Of a DNA stretch of 64,000 nucleotides, positions 23,311 through 36,952 are shown piece by piece (the first letter of the stretch is position 1; every line of letters starts with the position of its first letter). The stretch comes from Pisaster brevispinus. Lineage: Eukaryota; Echinodermata; Asteroidea; Forcipulatida; Asteriidae. Under the pieces are notes generated by a model. That model had not been told where the DNA came from and searched no databases. It saw only the letters and a program-made list of their open reading frames with translations. Both the position numbers and the translations under genes were made by a program. The stretch is from NCBI GenBank assembly GCA_023634235.1, contig JAMKCF010000006.1:3810921-3874920 (forward strand). The letters are read 5' to 3'.

Positions 23311-24380
23311 GGGGAAAGGAGAAATGTATAAAAACGGCCAGGCTTGATTGTTTCTGCACCACAGGGCACTAACTTCATTACTGTTTCTCAGCGCGCACGG
23401 GCTGCAGCCCTTCGGCTGGCTTGGTGAACGCGGGATCGTTGGCGGTGTATTCATTCCGTCTACATGAAGACAACCTCAAGACCGGCTTGACGGAGCTAGA
23501 AGGGTGACCGGGCGGGCGAAGGGGGAGCAGCGAAGGGTCACAGCAGCCCACCCAGACAGCTGTTACTCCCATCGCTCCAGTCTGTGGATTTTCAGGGAGC
23601 TTATGGCGCTCAACTACCCGATGAGGGAGTCCGGGGTGCCTCGTTAGCAAACAGCACCTCTTGACTGTTCATTTTTTCCCCTTTTCCCTGTCACAAATAA
23701 ACGAGCATTCTTTCTGTTCTGTTTCGGAACGTACACTTTCCAGACTCGGTGCCAAACTCGTGAATGTTCATTTTTTTATAAAATGACGTAAATATTTACG
23801 TATACCGTCCCTATCAAGATCCACATTGAATATAATTACCTATAATATTCACAGTTTCGGTACACAGTACATATAACATTTTGATTATTCTGCCCGGTGT
23901 CTAATACTTTTCTCAAGCAACACAATAATGTGGTCTTCTTTTTTAACATGAAATAAATGTTATAAAGGTATTTTTGGTAAGGATTGGTAAGGATAAAAAC
24001 ATCATTGTTTAATCTGAAAGCTTACTGATTATGAAGTTCATACTAAAACCATTTGTTTCTGTTAAATATTTCCCTCTGAAACAAAGTAACATTCAAGAAA
24101 ACTGTAGGGTCTATCTAAAAAAAAATATTAAAAAAACGCAGCAACTGATTTCGGGTGATAAACCAAAATTAAGGACAATGGTTTTACATAGAGCAAGGAT
24201 GCATGGTTTTTGACTATTTTCTCCTGGCTCACGCGATGGATTATGCCCAAAATTTCACAGGTTTGTAAGTTCATAATGGTTGATCACACAAAACATGAAC
24301 ACATTTTGAGAGCTCTACCAATCCTGTATAATTTAAACAAATCACATCAAATCAATGCAACTGGCGAAGAAGAGGAAGGA

Positions 24381-24654
<274 letters not shown>

Positions 24655-25400
24655 CAAATACAACCCCAAAACAACCACGATGACTCATTTACACGTATCC
24701 CTTTTTGGCAAGCTCTGCCCCTCTTTTCGGTTGTTCGGAGAGAAAGAGCGAGAGAAAAAGGGAGAGCAAATCAGAACTTGATGTCTGGTGTATGAATAAA
24801 TCAGTAGATCACGAGCTGCAGTCTGACACAAGGTGTGATTTATAGAGACGTGTGCTGCCTCATTGGTTGGAGAAATGATGGCTTTAATTCTCGGTGCACG
24901 CGGTGCCACGGAGAAGGTACCTTGAACCACGGACCCGACCGATGGGGGCCACCGCGGCCCGTGGACCCCGGACCCCTCGCCGCGACAACCTCTTGTTTCC
25001 CTTTTTGTCTTTTCTTTCGGGGTGTTGTCAAAAAAACCTCACGTTAACGACGTCGAATGATAGATGAGTGCACGGTATTTATACAATGATGGACTTAACA
25101 GAGTCGTCAAATATTTAGTGAGACGGGAATTTGATGTATTTGGAAGTCTGTTTGTCAAACAGTGCGAGAGACACCGGCTTGGACTCTTGATCGTAAACGC
25201 CGTACTGAAATGCCGCAAAGATTGAACCGTTCCACTGGTGCCCTGCTAAAGTATCCAATAATATTTCACTTTACTGGCAACGAAATCTTTGATTGTGAGT
25301 TGTCATGTTTTTAAACCAATGAAGGACTATAAGACCTACTGAGAAATGTTACCCCGGATTAAAGTGACATTAAAATAAATGAAAATAAGAAATAAGATAG

Positions 25401-25560
25401 AATAAAAAGTTTTCTTCTGCAATCTTTCAAAAGCCATTCTTAAATTCATACACGTAAAAACAATAAAACTAAATAATAAAATAAAATAAAATGAAATCAA
25501 ATAAAAAGCTTTCTTCGCGATCTTCGGAAGCCGTTCTTGAATTTATAATACGTGAACCAA
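25401..25560. repeat. Diverged tandem duplication, about 103-bp period
   Basis: AAGTTTTCTTCTGCAATC through AAATTCATACACGTAAA is repeated as AAGCTTTCTTCGCGATC through AATTTATAATACGTGAACC about 103 bp later. TAAAA-rich sequence lies between the copies. Confidence 0.7.
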
Positions 25561-26347
25561 AACGGGTATGTATCATTAATCACCCCTCATCAGCCACCCC
25601 CCCCCCCTCTCTCTCCACCCCCTCATTCGTCTCTCATCATGAAGGTACTTAGGCCAAACCTGCAATAATCACTGATGTTGCTTCTGGATATTTACCTTAA
25701 AACAAAGAACCTGCACAGAGCTATGAATATTGTTCACGGAAACGGCTGACGTTGCCCTGTCACTGACTTGGACGTGTGACATATATCTAAATAGGCGACA
25801 GGGTTGGTTTTTATATAGATACTTTAAAAAAAAGTTATTTCGTGTGAATTGATGACAAAGATATACCCCGAAACTTTGTTTCATACTTGACTTTATCAAA
25901 TAATTATCAAAGAAGAAGGTAAAGAGATTTAAGGGTAGGGGGCATATCTGGGGGTGAAGACAAATTTAGGGATGTAGTTAATAATATTTTAAATCTTGAA
26001 TAGTACAAACATTTCAACTATTTTTTGTTTTACAGAAAGGAAAAAAGACCAAGTGGAAAATGGAGATACGCAAAATGATGATATTTTGTAAACCACACAA
26101 ATCGGAAGTGTGTAAATGAAATTGCGAAGCGGGTTTCTTTTATTCGGTTGCCGACGATAGATGTTTTTTGGGGGGCTTTTTATGAATCGTACATTTTGAC
26201 ATGGTTCTCAGAGAATAAATTAAATGTGATAATTTCTTAAAATGTTTAACCGCATTTCATCAGTTTTCATGTTATCCTTCATAAAGCACCTGACGGACCT
26301 AACCGCCGTTTGTTTAGTCAACTTTATACTTTTGTTTAACACTCCGG

Positions 26348-26580
26348 GGATCAGGTTGGCTCAGTGATTTCTTTCCCTGCCTTTCACCTCTGTGGACCCC
26401 GGTACGAATCCCACCTCAGACCGGAGCCTTGTGGATTGGGTTTTCAGACTCTACCTGCATTGCGTGTTTTTTTTCCCCGTTTGGGATTTTTCATCCCACA
26501 TCTAAAACCTAACATTTCTTCATAATTTCCTTTTCATCCTGTTGTTGGCGCGCTAATTGTGATGTTGGATTGTGTAATTT
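26348..26580 (+). mobile_element. tRNA-like SINE
   Basis: An A-box-like GGTTGGCTCAGTG (26354-26366) and a B-box-like GGTACGAATCCC (26401-26412). A tail follows with TTGTGGATTGGGTTTTC and ends near GTTGTTGGCGCGCTAATTG. The acceptor-arm pairing of a functional tRNA is absent. Confidence 0.55.
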
Positions 26581-26718
26581 TAAAATATACATAGAAATAC
26601 TTCGCGACTGATACTTTCAAGTTATATGTGAATAATTATTGAGTCGTCTTGAACAGCACCATCTCAAAGACAAAGTGCACAAGACTCGGCGTAAATCATT
26701 ACGAAAAACCTCCGTTAA

Positions 26719-26897
26719 GCCCGGTTCATACTTCCTGCGAGTGCGAATGCGAAGCGAATTTTGACGTCACAGGGCCGTTTTCGCAGCGAATGTTTCGCAG
26801 GAGTTGAGCACATTTCAACTGCTGCGAATTATTCGTTGCGAATTTGTGACGTCAATATTCGCTTCGCATTCGCGTTCGCAGGAAGTATGAACCGGGC
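26719..26897. mobile_element. TTAA-flanked MITE, long terminal inverted repeats
   Basis: The 179-bp element lies exactly between TTAA at 26715-26718 and TTAA at 26898-26901. Both ends begin GCCCGGTTCATACTTCCTGC, and the inverted identity extends about 53 bp with about three mismatches, through GCGAATGCGAAGCGAAT and TGACGTCACA. TTAA targets are typical of piggyBac-type transposition. There is no coding capacity. Confidence 0.85.
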
Positions 26898-28430
26898 TTA
26901 AGTTATTAAGCTTAATAAAGATGTAGCAATCAGTGTCGTCCCCCCTAGGACATACTATATTGTCTGAAACATTATCAACGTAAAAAAAAACTGTATCAGA
27001 AGATCTGCAAAACAAAGTTATTGCAATTTAATTGCCGCCGCAATAGCACATTCCTGACAAAACAAAACCAGGTTGTTATTGCTTTCATTTACACTTAAAA
27101 CAAAACTTTGATGAATGTTGTCATTAGTTTGGTTGTATTCTGTGTTTAATAAAATAAAAAAAACTAGAGGATGGAAGTTAATTTATTTGTCTAAACACAC
27201 CAATTACGCACTTTCCCTTTTAACAAAATCAGACACGCGGAGCAAACTAACTCAATAATAAGGCTACATCTCCCGGTGTCGCAATACATCGGTTCAGATT
27301 CTCGTCGGCAACCAGCCTGGAGCCATCAGGAAGACGTGACCAGCATAAAGGATTCTTTCAATTTCAAATTCATATGGTTCCTATATCAATCTCCTATACA
27401 TTTACCCCCGATGAAGTGCAACGAGAACAATTTCCAAGAAATATTGTCTTTACTCTTCCATTTAGATTAAAACTGATGGTAAAAAAAAAATATCAGTAAA
27501 TCAAAATAAGTTTCGCTAGAAATTACAGAATCATTGCATAAATTTAAGATGAAATCATACACAAATTTAACATTTAAGCTTGAACCATTTTCCCCTGAAA
27601 ATGCTATCTCAGTTTCAACTGTTTTTGAAGAATTTGAAGTGAGCATTCCAATTTCTGTTACCAACTGATGTTGTACCATCAAACTTAATTAATCTTTCTT
27701 GAAAACTATAGATATTTAAGTTGAAACCAAAGATTCGCATACCAAACGCTACGTCTTTTAAGAGTTCTGACCAACATTATTGACTTGGTTAAGAAATTAA
27801 TTGTTTTGATTAATATGCCGTCGGAGTGAGTACATTCTTTATGGAAAAAAATACAGACAAAACAAATACAAATAAAAGAAGACAAATGTAAATGGAAATC
27901 AATTGTAACAGGTAAACCATTGTTGGGTTCTCGCACAGTTAACAACAAATGAAACTCCGTTTTGATTGGTACTCGAATAATTGTGATAACGAAAGGATTT
28001 TTTATCCCGAAGTGAAAGTATTTGACTTGAATTAAGAGGAAAAAATCTACAGAATTAGAACAAGGCTTTATACTTTTTCATTTCACTTTAAATCAAATTT
28101 CAGGGTCGGTATTTCTTATTTTGTGCAACGCAGCCCACGTTTTTATATAAAAAAAATTAAAAAAAAACGAAAAAAAAAATCGACACACGCACACAACAAG
28201 TAAAATAAGTACCTAATATTTGTGTTTGGATTATGATGGATGGTTTCAATTAAGATGGTAATTTACCCGCGGCACGCTGTGAAGTCTCTATTTACTTGAT
28301 ATGGTTAGCATCCAGAACGCCTCATTTCCTCTGAGTAATATTCCTATTAAATGACAAGTTCAATAATGGTTCGTCTCTACTTAGATCACTCAACAAACTT
28401 TTATAATGACTTCAATGTTTCACCATAATT

Positions 28431-28550
28431 ACAACCAGGCGGCACGAGGCAAAGACTACACTTTTACATTGTAGAAACATTTATTTTACCAGGCTGCACG
28501 AGGCAAGACTACGTTTACATTTTACGTACGATACTTTGTCATTTGGACAG
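28431..28550. repeat. Short diverged tandem duplication
   Basis: CCAGGCGGCACGAGGCAAAG and the following ACTACACTTTTACATT recur about 59 bp later as CCAGGCTGCACGAGGCAAG and ACTACGTTTACATTTTA. Confidence 0.75.
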
Positions 28551-28693
28551 AATCAATAACTCCATATTATTGGAAAGGGGTACATGAATTGGTCTCATTT
28601 TGTTGATAAAGTAGAAAGAGAAACTTACTATTTTTGTTTTTAAAACTTAATGTGGTATAAAGTGTTATGATTTTTCAGAATAATTACAAACAA

Positions 28694-28918
28694 GTGTCGT
28701 AGCCACGGGGGGGGGGGGAGGCTGGGGGCACGTCCCCAACATTTGTCCAGTGCCCCAGGTACCCTTTGAAAACAATCCAGATACAAGTAGACCCCACCCA
28801 CACACCCCACACCCCCAAAATAGGGGGAACATGGCCCCAGGGTTCCCACTGGAAATGAATCCTCTGTTGCTCTACACCCAGTGAAAAAAAACCTGGGTAA
28901 TCCTTGCTCAACGCCGCT
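28694..28918. mobile_element. Candidate hAT-like repeat with G-rich end
   Basis: The left side reads AGTGTCGTAGCCACGG then a G-run. The right side in reverse complement reads TCAGCGGCGTTGAGCAAGG. These are hAT-type CAG(T/C)G-GCG ends as known from that superfamily. No clean target duplication was found and no transposase is present. Confidence 0.4.
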
Positions 28919-29450
28919 GAGCGGCATGGAGCAAAACTACTAAATTGTACCAAAACATTTACAAGAATTAAAACTATAGACAGAGTCAGTAGCTTCCGTC
29001 CTCTTGAAGGTTCGACGGTTTCAGCTATCAAATAGGCATAGGGCGGTTTTATGTAAAATAAAAAACGTTCACTGTTTTGTTGTTGATCTAAACATGCTTT
29101 AACTTTGATTTGACAGTACCAACATAAAAAACTTTCTACTAATTTGAACAAAATGCTCCCGTTTGAAATAATCCTATCTTTGAAGAAACTGCATTTGAAT
29201 CCGATCACATTATTTGTCAATTACGCTCGCATAAGTTATTATAACACAACCAAGTATGACCTCTAAGCTGTATTTCTTGAACATGTTCACAACTTTTTCA
29301 TGGAGTCGTCGAAGCTTTCTATACATTTTTTTGGGGGGGGGAAATAGTTAATAAACTGTGTTTTTATTTTGTTTGTTTGTTTGTTTGTTGGGGTGTTTGT
29401 TGGGGTGTTTGTTGTTTGTTTCTTTGGTTGTTTCTTTGGTTGTTTGTTTG

Positions 29451-29812
29451 TCTAGCGATTAGGAGCACCGGACTCAAGCTCTAGTGTTTCTGATCAGCTG
29501 GGTGTGGGTTCGAGTCCCGGTGTTAGCACTTGTGTTCTTCAGCAAGATACTTTACGATAACTGCTTTGTCCTTCGGATGGGACACTAAGCCGTAGGTTTC
29601 AGGATTGGTAGTGCACGTACAACAACCCAGAACACTTATCATGGAAGAGTAGGGGGTCATCCCTATCTGGTTCACACTGCATGCACCCTTGCTCGCAGGT
29701 TTCCTCAGGCTTGCGAGCTATAGTGAATAAGTTCACTAATGAGGCATCCTTGGTTTCATTACCTAAAATTTGTAATAATAATATCCTAATGAAATAATAC
29801 TAATAATAATAA
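29451..29812 (+). mobile_element. tRNA-derived SINE with a conserved-type central body
   Basis: An A-box-like CTAGCGATTAGGAGC at about 29452 and a perfect B box GGTTCGAGTCC (29507-29517) form the head. The body contains CTTCAGCAAGATACTTTAC and TCCTTCGGATGGGACACTAA, blocks I recall from widely dispersed deuterostome SINEs. A TAA-rich tail runs to about 29812. It is preceded by a GTTT-rich tract. Confidence 0.75.
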
Positions 29813-29934
29813 TAGCAAAGGTTGTGCACCGCTTTACAAAATGGTTCATTGTCGCAACCAGGCCTTAATATTGCAATTATCTTGTGTCTCTATTGCATGT
29901 TGAGGTGTACTAAATTGCTCCGCTGTGTCCCCTT

Positions 29935-30230
29935 TAAATCTAATTATGTGATATTTCATGTGCCTGATATGTACCAGGGATTGTTAACTTCATCAAATTA
30001 ATGGTACGGAATGACACATAATGAGTGTGGAATAATAACGAGGCAGTGGGTCCACGAGAGTAATCACATCGCAATTATCGCCCCGATGAGAACAGCCATA
30101 AATGTCATCAATTCAGCCCCGCGTCCTCGTGCTTAACACGGCCAGAGCCTCGCCTAGGGATCGACACCCAATACCCCGTGACTCTCTCTCCTTATAACCC
30201 GCCTTCCAATCGGGTAATATCAAAAACAGT
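29935..30230. promoter_or_regulatory. Candidate En intronic enhancer
   Basis: A non-repetitive block with homeodomain-type cores (ATAATGA, CAATTATCG) and a CCATAAA site of posterior-Hox/Cdx type at 30096-30102. It is followed by CpG-containing unique sequence. This is inferred only from composition and motif content. Confidence 0.25.
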
Positions 30231-32079
30231 GCGCTGTCTTCTTCTTCTTTATTTTGTTATGAACCGGTTATGCATCACTTTACGACAGTAAAACACACAC
30301 GCTGAAGTAACTCCGCAGACATCTGTCCATAACTAATAGAGTTGAACGGACCCTATCACGGCTAAATCAACGGATTAATGATGCACGCAGTATTGACTTA
30401 TTTCACTGGCCCATTCTGGTTTGAGTCCACACACTCTCTCACTCTCCTTTTTTTTGTTTTTTACCCCTAGCCCTCTTTTTACACCGACACGGCCCGGTGC
30501 GTCTTGTAGCGTAACTATTACAAGCAATAATTGCCTGTCTAATCTACGGTCTTCTCCAAGAAACGGATGATATTGTCAACTGCTTCCAAATGCCCTTTTT
30601 TTTTTTTTTTGCTCTTAAGGCGACACAGATGGCAAACTGATGACCGTACTTCTGTCCTAACGCCTTGCTTGGAAATTGATGATCGGCTCTCATGTGTTAC
30701 GGCGAAGAGAATTTACTCAGTTTGTTTAATAAGGTGGGGTTATAAATAATGCCCGTGCTGTACGCGTCCAACTTGCTGCTAGTGATTTTAGCAGTCTGGA
30801 ACAGAACATCGCTGCGCCTTCTCTAGAACGTTTGAAAAGCTCTGGTTTTCTGAAGATTTCGGGACATATTACTGGGGCAATGGAGTTCTAGATGTGATTT
30901 CTCACATTCATGATAGTATTGATCGTTGCATCCAACAACATTTACTATAATAAATAGTTGGCTAACGCGAGTAAAATGTGTAAACTTCCCAAAATGAATA
31001 TATATTCAATCAAGATGAGACAAAACTTTTTAGTTAGCTGCAACTGTCACTGAAATACATTCCTACAAGCTTCATATACTAAAATAATTTTCATTTGTTA
31101 CACTTCACTTTGTCAGAAGTCTCATTTAGTGGCAGGGCTGAATTAACATTTAGTTGTCATAGGCTGCGTCAAACCACTACTCGTATTTTCAATCGATGAA
31201 ATAAAACAGTCAAAAGAAAAAGTACCGTCTTTTGAAAACTTGACCTGGTCTTTTGAGGAATTTAATATAACGCTTCAAAGGAAAACCAAAGAAATGGAAT
31301 ACCACCCATTAACTACACAACAAATGTTGTATTTCTTACGAGAAAATGCTGGTGGTGAAACAACCATCCACTTTAGGAGATATGAAAAGGATCGTGAAAA
31401 CAAAAAATGTGTTTTCCCTTATCCACTTAAAACATGTAGCCTGTAAAGAAGGAGGTAAATGTGATCCGTAACCGCCCATCAGGAGAAGTGACTCAGCTGT
31501 TTCTTGATGGCTTTTTTTTCTTTTCTCGGCCTTCTTTTGTTTTAGTGTTATTCTACACACTGTATACAATTTTTGACTTAAGAAATACACTGATTGTTCT
31601 GAATGTTTCAATTCAGCAAATAAATAGCCACCTTGCTACCTTCACGTTTTTAAAATCAAGTTTGTGCTATTTTGTTATTTTTGTTTGACCATTTCCGTAG
31701 AGTTGTTTTCAGTGAAACCAGTTGTTAAGTCACTTTAAAAAAAAACAAATCTAAAGAGGGGTCAGATTCAATGCTTTTGTAACAGCACAGCGGTTTTTTT
31801 TTTCCTTTTAAGATTCCACGAAAAACACAAAGAGACCATTGCTGTTTATTGTAATCGAAATAACATAAAATTCAGAAGGTTCCATGCTCACAGAAATTGT
31901 ATTTTTAATACAAAAAACAGGAGTATTATGATGTTTTCGTAGAAACGTTGTGTGCCCTCACTAGAAAAAAAACCCTAAATTTGATGAAGGAAAATCTCCA
32001 CCGACATTCCCACGCAACTCCCATTTACTGTTCAAACAGCATTAAATGGCTTTAATGTTTGAACTAATGCCCTGTAATT

Positions 32080-32470
32080 TAAGTGTCGTGTCAATAAATG
32101 CCGTCTGTGTTTGGGAAATACAGTGTTGAGGAAATTGCTGTTATCCGTTAACAACAGCGTCTACTCGCCCATCCCCCCAACCGAGGCAATATCGGGGACC
32201 GGGTACACAGTTTCCTTGGACCCGTAATACATCATTGCGAATCATGCTAATTGATACTGAGGTCGCGAGTAATGTAGTGGTTGATTGTTTGAGACATTTG
32301 TACACCTCGTTTATGCTGACAGACTTTGAGAAGTGGATTTTCATACGCCGGTAGTGAGTCTGACGTTGACAAGATGGTTTACGAATACAATCTGAAAACT
32401 TAAACGCGGCAAACGGAAGCTTATTGTGCGCGCTGGTTAATTCAATTGTTCGACCGCGCACACATGAGGA
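32080..32470. promoter_or_regulatory. Candidate En intronic enhancer
   Basis: A non-repetitive, CpG-containing block with CAATAAA, GCTAATTGATAC and GGTTAATTCAATTG homeodomain-type sites. The 106-aa antisense open frame has no recognisable family and is not called. Confidence 0.22.
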
Positions 32471-33464
32471 TTGTTATCTTAGAAGTTTAGCAGTTTGGGC
32501 GGGAAAAACTGTTAGGAGAAGTTAAGCGGTCAATGTTGCGCCTTGTTTCCTATAATTAGTCTTGAAAAGTCAACAATATCCACTGTGTGACAGAGTAGAT
32601 TCTCACGTGATGTTGTGAAGTATGGGCCTGACCTTTTGTTTCGGAATTATCGAGGGCTTGTCCAAGTGTGTGGTTTGTGCTTTGTTTTTTTCCCCACAGA
32701 AACTCTCATTTTGTAATAGCGTGATTAAGTACTCCCACGACACCCCTCATACGCCAGTCCCCCACCTCAAAATACTACAGCGATGTGACTTTTTGTGTGA
32801 GTAATCAGCCAAGTTCGTTTCGATGTTAAACAAATGCCCAGTCTATAGGCTCGGTCGGATACCATGCATCATGTCGAAGCGGGTGTGTGTGCTCGTGTGA
32901 TGTACCCCCAAAAGAGCGCCCGTAATGCCGCCGCAATCTGTGAAAACTTCCACTTGCTTAGAAAAATCTTCGAGCTTTCGACGCTTGATCAAAATACCAT
33001 AAATATTTATATAAAAATCGAAAACTGACATTCTCTCGACAGGAATAATAAAACTGTTTATACTTGATGTGTATTGTCGAGGTCTTGCCCCGCAGAATTC
33101 ATGCTTCGAGTTGAGGAGACAGAATTAATCGACATCGGAGGAAATTTATCAAGTCCTTGTTTAACAATGAGGTATACAAATAGTCATAAACGATGAATTG
33201 AACAGTGGCATTTCCACACCTTTTACACACAGCAGTCAATGGACACAGTACCGGTTTGAAGGCCCCCGTGAAAGCTAAGACATTTATCTTCCAAACTCCG
33301 CTACAGTTTGAAGTATCAAGAATGAGTAAGCTGCTTGTGTTCATTTGCTGAAAGTAGTGTTTCAGTTGCTATGGTAATTGTAAGACAACGTGCATGATTG
33401 GTTGTTACTGATAAGGGAGGTTACTCTTAATCTAAGAGCTTGGCCGTTGTAAAGTTTATACTGG

Positions 33465-34210
33465 AATCCTGAATCTGAAAGCTCACTGACTATAATTTCC
33501 AACCAGTACCAATCCTGAATCTTAAATCGACAGCACCAATCTTGAATCTGACAGCTCGTTGATTGTACAGTTCATACCAGTACCAATGCTGAATCTGAAA
33601 GCTCAATGATTGAAGTTCATACAAGTAATCTGAAAGCTGACTGATGATAAAGTTTATACTAGTAATCTTAAAGTTGACTGATGATAAAGTTCATACCAGT
33701 ACCAATTCTGAATCTGAAAGCTCACCGATTAAATTTCATACCAGTACCAATTCTGAATCTGAAAGCTCACCGATTAAATTTCATACCAGTACCAATCCTG
33801 AATCTGAAAGCTCACTGGTTGTCCAGTACCAATCCTGAATCTGAATGCTCACTGATCATAAAGTTCATACCAGTACCAATCCTGAATCTGAAAGCTCACT
33901 GATTATAAAGTTCATACCAGTACCAATCCTGCATCTGAAAGCTCACTGATCATAAAGTTCATACCAGTACCAATCCTGAATCTGAAAACTCACTGATTAT
34001 AAAGTTCATACCAGTACCAATACTGCATCTGAAAGCTCACTGATTATAAAGTTCATACCAGTACCAATCCTGCATCTGAAAGCTCACTGATTAGAAAGTT
34101 CATACCAGTACCAATCCTGCATCTGAAAGCTCACTGATTAGAAAGTTCATACCAGTACCAATCCTGAATCTGAAAGCTCACTGATCCCAATGTTCATACC
34201 AGTACCAAAC
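33465..34210. repeat. 47-bp minisatellite in the En intron
   Basis: About 16 units, regular in the right half with exact 47-bp spacing (for example CATACCAG at 33866, 33913 and 33960) and degenerate or shortened at the left. The unit begins CATACCAGTACCAATCCTG and contains CTGAAAGCTCACTGATTATA. Single diverged copies lie at about 24008-24045 and 35445-35490. Open frames across it are repeat translations. Confidence 0.92.
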
Positions 34211-35988
34211 CCCCATAGAAATATCTCTGTCTGCAATATCAAAGTCGAGAAAATAGTATCAAGACCCACCAAATCACCGTTCCTTTTTGATTGCAGCAAT
34301 TGAAATGAGCCTAGTTTTAACGTGTACCCCCACGACTAAGCATTAATCTATGGGCTAAGGTTTTTTACTGCAACATGCCATGTCATTATTTTGATAATAA
34401 GAAGGTTCGACATGAACGTGTAACCAGAAAAAAACACATCTCATTCAAACAAAGAAAAATGTCCTTCGTTGCTTATTTTGGTTGCATCCATTGAAATATA
34501 AACACAACGTTAACATTTATTACCAGAAAGAAACACATTTTTCCAGAAACAAAAACAAAGAAAAAATGCAGTATCATAGTATAGTGTTGTTATTTTGCAT
34601 TGGATTTGACGGCTAGGCCTTACATACTCAATCTTTATTATCTTTCTAAACAGGAAAATACTTAAATTAACTATTTTTATTTGACTTGTAAAGATCTCCC
34701 CTCTAAACTTTAAATTGTGTAGAGTTTTTTTTTTTATTGCATTGTACTTGGACTGTCTTGATTTAAATATTTTCATTCAAGTAGGGCTAGACGTCGTCTG
34801 ACCTGTATTCCATTGTGGATGTTGTTTCTGTCGAAATCGATCTCACTCCAAAAAAAAGTCAGACAAATTAAAATGCCATTGTTTCTCCAGCTTTACAAAC
34901 GCCTGCCTACTTTCCCTTAGTCCTCCCACGATTCTTAAGGCTAGTTTAGAGTAGTTAAGGTTTAATCAAATTTTAGGGTCAATCAATCTATGCTAGCCAG
35001 AATTGGGCGGGTCAACTTAGCACCGTGACATTAGAACTTCTCTTGAGGAGTTTACAATGGGTAATTGTTATTGACATATCATAATGACGTTGCAAAAAAA
35101 AAAAAAAGCATATTGGATCAAGAAATAAAACACCATCGGCTCAACAGTGTCTTGATCAAATGTTCACTAAGTGTTAGATGGATAATGTTAATCAGCCAGA
35201 GGAAGTATCCGTTCAAAAACCCGTCATGTTCGACTTACCTTCCAGTTGCAAGGAATACAAGGATATTTAACAATGTACAGCGGCCTGTGATTTTTGTACA
35301 CTACTTTAATTTCTTGTATAAATATATTTCAGTAAATTGCGTAATGCATAGTTAATGTGATTGGGTTAAATTTGTTTTGAAGCGAGGAAGGGTTAAATGA
35401 TCGCACTCTACAATGTAAACGATTTGTAAGTAACACCTTAGTAGTTTCACTCTGAAAGTTCACTGATTATACTACATGGAACAGTATCAATAGAAATAGT
35501 ATCTATGAAATAATTTGGCAAATATTTCTCAAGAGAAATGTTATCTCCGCCTAAAAATAATGTCAACGTCGAAAAAAATAGCACTTAATGACCAAAGAAT
35601 CACGGGTTATTTTGATTGGAGCAATTGAAATAAGCACGTATGAGCAAGCGACAAAAATCTTTGACAAAACATAAACCGTTTTTGATGTTATACTTCACCA
35701 TATAATTTGATGGATTCTTCACCAGTTGTCTTTCATTTTGCTTGAAAACTATAGCAGATTGGATTTGGGTTTTTACTCCTCTTCCTATACATTTTTGAAT
35801 TACCAATAAAGCCCAAAGATTTATGTAAATTTCTAAATTCTTATGCTGTGCTATCAATCGACACTGCAGAGGCAGATATTATAATCAATGTGCAAACTCA
35901 CATCAGTACATAGGCCCTATAATACACGAACTAAGCAATACATTCCATGTATGTTGAATTGACGACAAATCTATATCAAATGCATAGT

Positions 35989-36358
35989 ATACCTTTGGTT
36001 TTGGGGAACCATTCGATTGTTTTAATCCTATATAAATGTAGATATATACAATAAAACTAACCTCTGAAAAATTAATTTCAAAAGGTGCTAGCGTTTTTGA
36101 GATATCGCCGAAAATCCGGAGCGGTTATGTCATACGCAGGAAGAATAATCCATAATTGGAACACACAATCTGAGAAACGCAACTTACAGTAACGTTTCTC
36201 AGATTCAAATTTTTGGGGATAAAAACTGATATATTTTCCCCATAACCACATTACTTCGAAGTGAAATGATTTCTCAAATGCTTTCGAAAGCTGCTGTACT
36301 TCTAACCAAGCACGTTTGTATTGCCATCAACTTCAAGAGCGATTACCAAACGTATACC
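35989..36358. mobile_element. MITE, intact copy close to En exon 1
   Basis: Ends GTATACCTTTGGTTTT and, in reverse complement, GTATACGTTTGGTAAT form imperfect terminal inverted repeats. The body contains TAGCGTTTTTGAGATATCGC and GGAGCGGTTATGTC. An inverted copy of the same family, split by a later insertion, lies at about 59963-60099 and 62250-62340. Confidence 0.65.
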
Positions 36359-36952
36359 TTCCCCTTAAGATAAAACATGACTCGTCGTGGATTTTGTTCC
36401 TTCTATGAAAAACACAGAAGAAAATGTTCTTTTAAGTATTTTCAATACTCAAATATAACTGAACGGTTTGCATGAGTTGAAGACGAGTGCAAAGCTAAGT
36501 CTTCACTGTACATTCAAAGTTGAAACTTAAAATTACCGACTTGTTATATTAGTGGGACTTGTGAAATGAGCCCACTCTACTGTTATAACCTCGTATTAAA
36601 CACATCAGTCTGCCATTATTTGTGAGAACGATCTGCACATTAAATCATTTTTGTCCGAAGATTGTGCTTAAGATTCCCAAACATTAAGACATCCCAGTTT
36701 CTATGGTACAGTTCAAATGGTAAAGTGTGTAATTTTGATTTTGTATTTATTTTTTTTATTTTTTAAGTTTCATGTCTTTTCTTGGCTTCTTTATTACATT
36801 TTAGTGTTACAACGTTGTTTCCAAATGAACTTGTTCAGGAAAATGAATGCTCTTTTGAAAAGCTTTTACTCAATTTTATTTTAAAGAGTTTCATTTCAGC
36901 ACTTACAATTATAAGTCTATTAACATTTGAAGATTATGAATGATGTTCTTAC

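Noticed and set aside
28684..29220. 178-aa antisense open frame
   Set aside because: Part of it translates a G-rich hAT-like repeat end, and the rest has no recognisable domain.
33644..33902. Two overlapping open frames with repeated STNSESES and PVPILNLKAH
   Set aside because: Translations of the 47-bp minisatellite.
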